Shown one piece after another: positions 56,847 to 64,000 of a DNA stretch of 64,000 bases. This stretch comes from Fusarium oxysporum f. sp. lycopersici 4287. Lineage: Eukaryota > Ascomycota > Sordariomycetes > Hypocreales > Nectriaceae. The notes beneath the pieces were generated by a model, which saw only the letters and a program-made list of their open reading frames with translations, was not told where the DNA came from and did not search any database. The DNA is taken from contig NC_030988.1 in NCBI RefSeq assembly GCF_000149955.1, forward strand, positions 5,305,710 to 5,369,709, read 5' to 3'. Position 1 is the stretch's first letter; every line of letters begins with the position of its first letter. The position numbers and the translations under genes are program-made.

Positions 56847-57148
56847 CCCGTCTCGCAACTCAAGACTTAGTCTTTATTTACTGCAAGTTGCCTTTAAAGA
56901 ACAGTGAGGGCCATTCTCTCTATAAAGTTTGGTCCTGTCCTAGAAGCGCGCGTCAAAGACGCGCTGTTCGCGTGGAATTCCGTAATCAAACTTTAATTAT
57001 ATTACATATTACACACGCTGCGAAGCTTTGAGCTACCACCTCAAACTCTATAAGAACCGTCCAGGGTTAGGACCAAAGCACCAATGAGATGATAAAGCGC
57101 CCCTACCATCGCTGAAAGTGGAGTCGCGGCAGTCTCGCCAAGTAGCCC
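56847..57148. other. 5' region of E3 with an extra palindrome
   Basis: A perfect 17-bp palindrome, GCGCGTC-AAA-GACGCGC, lies at 56948-56964, of 7-3-7 form but outside the three-repeat set. No other feature. Confidence 0.5.
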
Positions 57149-57303
57149 CTTTCAAGTGAAAGAGGAAAACAGGGATAACGGCCCAATCAAGACGCGTCAA
57201 AGTCCTCTTTCAGTTGAATCTGGAGCTGGAATAATGATGTAGGATTAAAGTGGGCCGATAAAATCAACTCTACCAGAGTTGATTTGGTCATTAGTTACTA
57301 GGG
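57149..57303 (-). mobile_element. element terminus E3: three spaced palindromes, AACTCTAC type
   Basis: CTTTCA-AG-TGAAAG at 57149-57162, a weak AAAG-TCCT-CTTT at 57199-57210, and CAACTCT-ACC-AGAGTTG at 57265-57281 (arms extend perfectly to 11 bp). Centres are 49 and 68.5 bp apart, and TAGGG ends at 57303, 30 bp beyond the third centre. It matches the partial terminus at 14583-14620. It lies just 3' of the HET gene. Confidence 0.7.
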
Positions 57304-57353
57304 TCATGGTACTGAGGTAATATATACTTTATAGAATTTTTTAATAATATAAA

Positions 57354-59696
57354 TTATATAAAATATATAGTAATTATATAAGAATAGCTCGGGTCTCTAA
57401 GAGCCCTAAACCCCAAGCCTCGCCATCCATAAATTCCATCACAGTAGGCCTCTCCAATAAACTGATAAGTATAATCCAAGCTATCTACTGTTAATGGCCT
57501 GAGGAGGAAGGGAACCTCTAAGGCACGAGTTACACAGACAATGTCCCCTACTTGGAGGTTCTGCTGACCAATGCCTACAAATCCCTCCTTTGAAATAAAG
57601 GTTCGTTTCCCTTCAAGATGGAAAAGACGGGCCTGAAACCCCGCGGCCTCTTCCCCCAGTAGCAACTGAGACATCCGCATCTCGGTTGCAACCTTTCTTC
57701 GTACTTGTTGGGGCATCTCGGCTATCTGCCTTTCCTGCTCTCCCGACAATGTTACCGCCTCTTCAACTGACACTCTACCGCCATTGACTGCCAAGAGCTT
57801 TGGAAGAATTTCCATGTATTCCGCATAGCCTGCTGCGGTTCTTGAAGTCGCTCTCTGTTTAGATGATGAGTACCCAACTGGTTCGCGATCGAAGGATAGA
57901 GTTCGCCATGGGGCTTCTGTCGCTCGTTTAACTGTACTATAAATCCAGGAAGTTTCTTTTTGGAGGCGAATGGATTGCTCGCAAAAAGTTGTAATTTCTC
58001 TGGACATGCTAAAGTAGTCTAGCATCTCTTGAATCCCTCCCCTCACCGAGCCCACCTTTGCGCCGACGTTTTGCAGCTTGTCTATGATGAGAACAGGAAG
58101 ACACAGCGATTTAGCTGCCTCATCGAATTGCCATTTCACTGTAACAGTTGCAAGGGGACCACCGGCAGAGAATGGGAGGCTTTGGCCGCCGCGGGGCGCC
58201 TGGGTTGAAGAGCGAAGCGGTGGATACTGTTGTTTTGAAAAGTCAGGAACCCAAGACGGTAGCTTGGGGCTTGACTTGGGCGCCTGGACATGCTCAAGGA
58301 TGGAGTAATCCCCATTCCGGCACATTCTTCCGACAACCAAAGTATGGAAATCTTCCCAGGCGCTGTTGTAAGCCTCGCTAACACTCTGTCGAAATCCTAG
58401 CTTTTCAATGTCTGATGCGAGACCGAGAAAACCGAGGATGCGGTCGATAGGCTCTGTGAATCTGACATCAGTCATGGAAAAGCGCCGCTGCAAGGAAAGC
58501 ATGGTGAGATCCTGTCGTTTTTGGACGTCATGGTAGTGGTTTTGCGCCCTCAGGATTGGAACCAAGGGTTCCAGATGACCCATGAGGATCCCGTCGTTTT
58601 CTGATATTGGCCGAGGCTTCCCTTGTGCTTTGTGTTGTTGGATTTTTCGTAGGAAGTTCAGCCTGTGAAGATTGAATTGAATCTGGTAGAATGTTACGGC
58701 TGCGATAAAAGCATCTTTCCCAACCAACGTGGAACCACACTGGAAAGAGACATTGGTTGGTATGACGACCTCCTGAATTATCCAGCCGCGTGTGAAGTAC
58801 GGTCGATCGAAGAGAGCCGCTAGTGCCGGCAAAATGGCGAGGTTCGCGAGATCTCCGAATCTTGAGATAAGTCCCAAGATGCGCTGTTGAAGATCAGAGA
58901 GAGCATGGTCGACGTTTTCGCCCATAGATCCACACACCGGCGTGACTTCTTGCATCGCTAGAATGGTGTCTAGTTGTTTGAAATCTCGGATCCCAGCATC
59001 GATTGCTGCTGAGCCTGTGCTGGCGATATAATTCATGGCCTCGTCTGACCTCTGGCTTGCCTCTCCGAGCCAGGCGATGGTGGTTGTAGCAGTCGAATAG
59101 ATGTTTCCCATCAACGGGACCTGAATTGCCTTCTCAGCTTCATCTTGTTGGTTGATACATATCTGATCCACCCACAACAGGCGTTCTGCTGTGCAAAGTT
59201 TGATGGACTTCAGAGCAACGGCCAAGGTGTTGGTGATTGACAGGGAACGACCATTGATGATGATGGATGTTTTTTGGGACGAGTTTCCCCATACGTATGA
59301 AAGTGCTGTGAATTCCGGTGGCCGGGCGAGGGGAACTGACTTGAGATAGCAATTGAGCAATCTCGAGGCGGCACTATCGGCATGTTGTGCCTCAGGCAAA
59401 CAGAGAAGGCGAATGTGGCCACATGGTACTGGAACTGTACGATAGTCAAATGACTCCATTACCTTGGCGGCAAGCTGGCGGTGCACTAGCCGCCTAAGAT
59501 GTGTCTTCGCTGTAAGTGCTCCCTGCATTTCAAGCGGGGCGGATGGAGGAAAAGACAGGAAGCATGAAGACGGGCGCTGTTGACGCTGGAAACGTTTTTG
59601 CTTGCCTCGTTCCAGTTTCGGTACCGTGGCTGAACTCACGAGGGCGATTCTCCCGAGGGATGATTGGTGACACGTGGTGACCACGGCGATTGCCAT
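57354..59696 (-). CDS. HET-domain protein (heterokaryon incompatibility)
   Basis: 780 codons from the ATG at 59696 to 57354; the real start could be a later Met (MQGALTAK or MESFDYR), since the first 50 residues have no family match. HET motifs: FTALSYVWGN, then RLLWVDQICINQQD-x-E-KA-x-QV and MGNIYSTATTTIAWLGE, then YFTRGWIIQEV. The C-terminal half is typical (DRILGFLGLASD, WVPDFS) and ends after a region like YIFLRPC-type tails. HET proteins trigger cell death on non-self fusion. Single exon and intact. Confidence 0.87.
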   Translation of the reverse strand: MAIAVVTTCHQSSLGRIALVSSATVPKLERGKQKRFQRQQRPSSCFLSFPPSAPLEMQGALTAKTHLRRLVHRQLAAKVMESFDYRTVPVPCGHIRLLCLPEAQHADSAASRLLNCYLKSVPLARPPEFTALSYVWGNSSQKTSIIINGRSLSITNTLAVALKSIKLCTAERLLWVDQICINQQDEAEKAIQVPLMGNIYSTATTTIAWLGEASQRSDEAMNYIASTGSAAIDAGIRDFKQLDTILAMQEVTPVCGSMGENVDHALSDLQQRILGLISRFGDLANLAILPALAALFDRPYFTRGWIIQEVVIPTNVSFQCGSTLVGKDAFIAAVTFYQIQFNLHRLNFLRKIQQHKAQGKPRPISENDGILMGHLEPLVPILRAQNHYHDVQKRQDLTMLSLQRRFSMTDVRFTEPIDRILGFLGLASDIEKLGFRQSVSEAYNSAWEDFHTLVVGRMCRNGDYSILEHVQAPKSSPKLPSWVPDFSKQQYPPLRSSTQAPRGGQSLPFSAGGPLATVTVKWQFDEAAKSLCLPVLIIDKLQNVGAKVGSVRGGIQEMLDYFSMSREITTFCEQSIRLQKETSWIYSTVKRATEAPWRTLSFDREPVGYSSSKQRATSRTAAGYAEYMEILPKLLAVNGGRVSVEEAVTLSGEQERQIAEMPQQVRRKVATEMRMSQLLLGEEAAGFQARLFHLEGKRTFISKEGFVGIGQQNLQVGDIVCVTRALEVPFLLRPLTVDSLDYTYQFIGEAYCDGIYGWRGLGFRALRDPSYSYIITIYFI

Positions 59697-60112
59697 GCGC
59701 CCAAAACTGCATTGAAGTCGACTATTTCCCTTTTATTTAACGTAAATTATTCAGTTGATTTGTATCCAATCACAATCGACCCTTTCACTAAAATCCCCTT
59801 TCACTTAACGCCTGCTATGCCCCTGTCAACGCCATGTCATTTCCCAACCGTATCATGCTTCCCCGGATACCTCCAGACCTGACAGGGGTTTCCTCTTGTA
59901 CTGAAAATGGGACGGAAAATAGGGATGTAGTCTTCATTAGCCTATTCTGAGTTTTGGTGAGAATGGTCAATGGACGCTACTAGAGACCGTCGCCAGATTG
60001 TTGTGAGAATAAAGAGAGAGTTTGATTGCTCCATCGACGCAACTGAAATTACTACACGCTGTAATGTTTAATAGCGCCGTCGTCTACATAGTTGGCACGG
60101 GCCTTCGTGGAA
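59697..60112. other. HET promoter and inner part of element D
   Basis: About 60000-60112 aligns with the leader of element C (GACGCAAC, then TACTACACGCTGTAA, GCGCCGTCGTCTACAT). No OrsD coding follows, so element D is a solo 5' end. Confidence 0.5.
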
Positions 60113-60263
60113 GAAACGCGGCGCATTTTGCGTTCTCGGTTTCCAGGCCCCAGATGGAAATGCGCCGCATTTCCAGAGGGGAAATTCGGGGTAAGAAAAT
60201 GGAGATTCTGATTGGCGCAGAAGTGGAAATGCGGCGCATTTCTGTTCTACATTCTTGAGTAGG
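60113..60263 (-). mobile_element. element terminus D: three spaced palindromes, GAAATGC type
   Basis: Palindromes at 60113-60129 (two mismatches), 60157-60173 (GAAATGC-GCC-GCATTTC) and 60226-60242 (GAAATGC-GGC-GCATTTC). Centres are 44 and 69 bp apart; CTTGAGTAGG ends at 60263. Same family as terminus C. It ends the reading frame of the recombinase gene to the right. Confidence 0.85.
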
Positions 60264-63200
60264 TGCACCTTCCTGCTAACCAGTCCAGAGTGGCAACCCA
60301 TTCCTGTAGCTCTAGTTCGTTACCCCACCGTGCTGACCTATTCCAATTTAGAGGCCGTTTTGGTGCTTCCCGCTCAGACTTTTGGAAATTAAACGCTGTG
60401 ATAAGCTGATCTAGCACGTAGACAAGCCGCGATGCCCAGAAGTCCCCTGGCAACAGAATTCTCTGCTCAAACCACTTTTTGGCCTGCTTTTCTGATGCAA
60501 GATCTATGCCATCGTAATTAAGAGCCATCTCTGTCAGAACCTTGCCGAGAAATTGATCATTACAAGCGCACAAGGCTGCAATCATCCTTCGGACTACCGG
60601 CTTATTCCTACAGTACCCATCAGAGCCCAGTTGAGAATCATATTCCTTTGTTAGTGCCGCCCGGGTCGCTTCCACTCCTCGGCCAGATGCGACCTCATAC
60701 ATCCGCTGGCCCATCCTCATTTCATCACAGACAACCCATCCGTGACCACACATGCTGCAATCTCCTCTTTGTTTAAAATATCGCGGGATTGCTAGGCTCT
60801 CAAGCCAGCGAAGGATACGTTTCGCAGGTTTGCAGGCAGACCATCGATTGCAGTCATCCAAATTGTGATCAGGTTCTCGTCGCCCTGTCATGGCAAAGCA
60901 GACTTCGCACCCAACGAATCTCCACTCCTCGGTGATATCATGAATTCGCCCGGGGCGATCATTTGAACCAAAGCATGGGTTGGCTTTGAAGTAATCGTCA
61001 TTAATAGACACATCGCTATCCTCGTCTGGGAAAACAAGCTCGCAATCTGTCTCACTTAGATGACGAATTATGGCGTGCATTCCTCGTAGATGTGAAACAA
61101 CCTTTTTCTGCTTCTCAGCCTCCTCTACACTCAAAACCATACACACCTGACCAAATAGAGGGATTTGGGGGAGCATAGCCGGCTCCTGGTATAATTCTTG
61201 GCGCCCAGATGACAGTGTTAAATTGTTATGAGGAAGTTGCGATGAGGCGAATTGACAGGTTCTCTTGCGTGGAATGGTCTGACTGACCTCGGTCGGTCTT
61301 TTAGGTGAATTCCAGGCCCACCACTCCTCCGCATTATGAGCTGGAGTTGGTGAATGTGGGGAATGGGGTAATGGAGGCGAAGCCATCGACATCGAAATAT
61401 TGGCGTCATCATTGGGTTCTTCCATGATATGCTGTTCGTGTTGCTGTTGAGAGACAGGACTTGATATACTAAGTGGTGTCGCGAGGGCTAGTCTACTAGG
61501 AATGTGGAGGAACTCGTGCCAACGCACAGATACCCATTCATATAACTCAAGTAATTGGGGCTGCAACTTTGTTGGGAAAGCCCCGTCGAGTCCGTATGTC
61601 CTCGCCCGTTGTAACGGGCGATGTCCACTCTGCCAGGCAGAGGCGACCCCTCGATCAGCAGCATCGGTACGGTCGTCAAATCGGTTAAAAGGCCGAATGA
61701 CTTTCCGGACATGCTTCTCAGCAATACCGATACAGAGTTGCCTAAGGAGTCGCAGAGTAACACTTTGACCCCAAGCCTTCCCTGTATAGCATTTGATTAT
61801 GCCTGTGAGACGCTCGGTAGCCCAGGGTGAACTGTCAGGCTCGAACCTATACCGGAACATATACCAAGAGCACTCGCGGATGTATGGATATTGTTCCCGA
61901 GCCAGCATATCGACAAAGGGGCGGATATACGCGAGGTATTTGTAGACAATATGGCCTACTTGAATAGGGAGAAAGCGGGCAACCACAAACTCCCTGTTCG
62001 TTGATCGCTTTGCCTTGTGGCTTCGAGTCAGGTAGATCACAAAACCATTATAAACATATAGGCCGCGCTCCGCTGTCCCGCAATTGCGCAGCAGAATGTG
62101 AAGCAGGTCAGGACCACGAGGCTGGCCACCGCCTGTCATCATCAACAGGCCGGCCAGGACTTCACGCAGGGCCTCTTCTTTTTTCCAATACGCAAAAACT
62201 GCTTTCCGATCCCAATTACCCTTCCTCGAGAGTGGATTCGACAGGCTTGTGCACGCCTTAAGGGAAAGCTTTAGATAGGCATCAACTAAGCCATTCCGTG
62301 GATGGGTCACAAAGGAGAAACCGTGAGTTGTATTCGTCAGGTCGTCCTTGATGGATGTCAGATCTAGCGGCGGCTGCCAGTCGTACATCAGCTCTGCGCA
62401 TAGTCGGCTAGCTTCCCCAAGCAGAGCCTGTGGAAGCTGCCGGAAGCTCCCCATGCTAATAGTAAGCAAATCACCGTGGGACACAGACTGGCCGTCATCA
62501 CTCCATCTCAGAAGGAACGGAGGCGTCTCAGAGCTTGCAATAGCCTTGCCATAGGCCAGGAGGGCAAAAAGCTCCTCAAATGGAGATTGTGAACCGAGCA
62601 CTGTGTACTTCTGGCGGACGTCCTGGAGCCGCGCAACTTGACCCGTTCGGGGTCACTGCGTGATGCCAAGCGATAGGTATGCTCTTGCAGGGAGGGCATA
62701 TTCGAGGAAGAGGAGGCGCTGAGTGTAGATGAGTGCGGCGAGGTTTGATGTGTATGACCTCGCTGGGAGAAAACCGGTGGAATCAGTTGTAAAACCGAGG
62801 ATTCCACTGAAGTACACTAGCAAGGTTGAAGCTGGTCGCCCATCCACCACTTCCTCCGTGCTGAATGCCATTACAAGTCCAAACAGCCGCTCCAGCATTT
62901 CAGCCAAGTCTGGATTTTCGTTACTCAAGTTAGCCGCTGTTTTGGCTTCCTCTCGGTCCTCCTCTTCTTCCTCCTCATCACTATCACATCTGTGATCCTC
63001 ATCCCCATTTGCAGATTCGTCGCTTTCTGAGATACTGTCAATATTGTCAGAATCTTCAGTCATAGACTCTTCGCTATTCTCTGCTCTTTCATCCCAGCTC
63101 GCTTGATACTTAGCTATGGCATGCGCCCTGGCCGATTTCCAGAAATTCAACGTTGTAGCGCCATGCTGATCCCAGATACAGTGATTCCATATGGCTGCGA

Positions 63201-64000
63201 TCGCCTTAATCTGTGATCTCTTAAACCGGATACCAGCACGGCACCGACAAACATCAGTAGGTAAGCAAAAAGCGTGGAATACCATAGCTATAAAGCGCTT
63301 AAGGAGCCGGATATACTTTGTTCTAATAGCCGCCTTGCTGACAAAGGTAAAGGGCTTAGCGTAGCATCCATGAGGCCGTACGCTACGTAGCCAACAGAGA
63401 AGGTTTCGGCTTGTGGTCAGGGCCGTTTGCTCGCAGCGATCCATGACCATATCCATAGCTACTAAGATTGCAGCAATCTTCTGCTCGTCACCCGCAGAGC
63501 TGATTAAGTCTTCACCTGATGTAGTATGTGTAGCACCACTTCTAGCTCTACTTAACACGACGCCGCGGACTGATGATAAGGAAGAGGGCATGGTGGTCAG
63601 ATTTCGCAGCAAGCCGTGGTCGAAGTTCTGGTATGTCTGCTCCTAGCTAGTCCGCTCTAGCCAGGGCCGAAGATCTGTAAATGTTGATGTAGAGATTTTT
63701 GCACTGGTGTCCACCTCATTTACGATTAAGCCTTGCTGCAGGCGTCGCTCTCGCTTAAATGCGCCTCGGAGGTGACTGTATACATCTTTTCCCCCGATGG
63801 GGCGTGTCGTAGTCCCGCGATACTCAACAATCCAGTATCGTCCTCCAATAGGGTTCTTCGTCCAAGCCTGCAAGTATACGGGTTCATACATAGCCTTTGG
63901 CTTGACCTGCAATTCCAGTCGCTGCCTCTCATGTTCGGCACCCACATGGCGGCTTACAACCTGACTGCTGATGGTAAGAAGATCGCAGAACTTGCAGCTG
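60264..64000 (-). pseudogene. OrsD-recombinase gene with TLH-like zinc tail (5' end beyond window)
   Basis: It enters from the right edge within the first OrsD (CKFCDLLTISS ... HVGAEH). WLERTS-stop (TAG at 63645-63647, Trp in relatives) is followed by EQTYQNFDHGLLRNL, the core-binding part (NLLCWLRSVRPHGC, LLKRFIAMVFHAF), an acidic tract, a second stop (TGA at 62653-62655, probably from CGA), then the core: GGGQPRGPDLL (Arg), HKAKRSTNREF (Lys), LRQLCIGIAEKH (Arg), SGHRPLQRARTYG (H-x8-Y). Then a partial OrsD (HLRGMH) and a tail CEVC ... DHNLDDCNRW ... CSMCGHGWVVCD, like the C-termini I recall of telomere-linked RecQ helicases. No helicase motifs are present. Ends at terminus D. Confidence 0.7.

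Overview
The window looks like accessory, transposon-rich DNA of a filamentous ascomycete (Pezizomycotina, most likely a Sordariomycete; species not determinable by eye). The reasons are short GT-AG introns of about 45-150 nt with CTAAC/CTGAC-type branch sites, NACHT/NB-ARC proteins with N-terminal purine-phosphorylase domains, a HET-domain gene, a Zn2Cys6 regulator, hAT and pogo/Fot-type transposons, AT-rich blocks that look RIP-mutated, and many co-oriented copies of an OrsD (DUF3505) zinc-finger gene family. There are two assembly gaps (15587-15768 and 19417-19517).

Layout. 0.48-1.0 kb: LINE (non-LTR) relic. 1.7-3.1 kb: NACHT gene. 3.5-4.4 kb: OrsD-element relics. 4.6-9.3 kb (minus): a PNP/NB-ARC/helical-repeat/arrestin-like NLR. 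10.5-14.6 kb: a stack of at least four nested OrsD-recombinase elements. 14.7-18.1 kb (minus): PNP-NACHT-ankyrin NLR. 18.5-24 kb: OrsD relics cut by two non-autonomous hAT elements. 24-27.9 kb: the most complete OrsD-recombinase element. 28.3-32.3 kb: an NmrA-like gene split by an autonomous hAT with a perfect 8-bp target duplication. 33-44.3 kb: a metabolic-looking cluster (two SRPBCC proteins, a short NAD(P)-binding reductase, a Zn2Cys6 regulator, a medium-chain reductase, a questin-oxidase-like protein) with shared promoter sequence. 44.9-45.4 kb: a solo element terminus and an NLR fragment. 45.4-47.6 kb: pogo element. 47.6-50.4 kb: decayed genes and AT-rich DNA. 50.4-56.9 kb: further OrsD-recombinase relics. 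57.4-59.7 kb: HET gene. 60.1-64 kb: another OrsD-recombinase relic running off the right edge.

Main discovery candidate. The repeated large proteins share a layout OrsD zinc finger - tyrosine-recombinase-like core - second OrsD. The core shows an Arg motif (GG-x-x-x-R-x-x-E-L), a Lys hairpin, an R-x-x-x-x-I-A/S box, and an H-x8-Y motif, the spacing seen in XerD-type recombinases. About 300-330 bp upstream of each OrsD start codon lies a non-coding terminus. In one class it carries three short inverted repeats (usually 7-bp arms, 3-nt spacer) at near-fixed spacing: repeat 2 to repeat 3 is 67.5-69 bp centre to centre, and repeat 3 to a TAGG(G) edge is 29-30 bp. The arm sequences differ between elements, but both arms change together. 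All twelve termini recognised point the same way, and most abut other members of the same family. This looks like a self-targeting, nested array of recombinase elements whose recognition palindromes have diversified.

The resistance/incompatibility-type genes (two PNP NLRs, a NACHT gene, an NLR fragment, a HET gene) and the small metabolic cluster sit between these elements, and several are broken by them or by the hAT and pogo elements.
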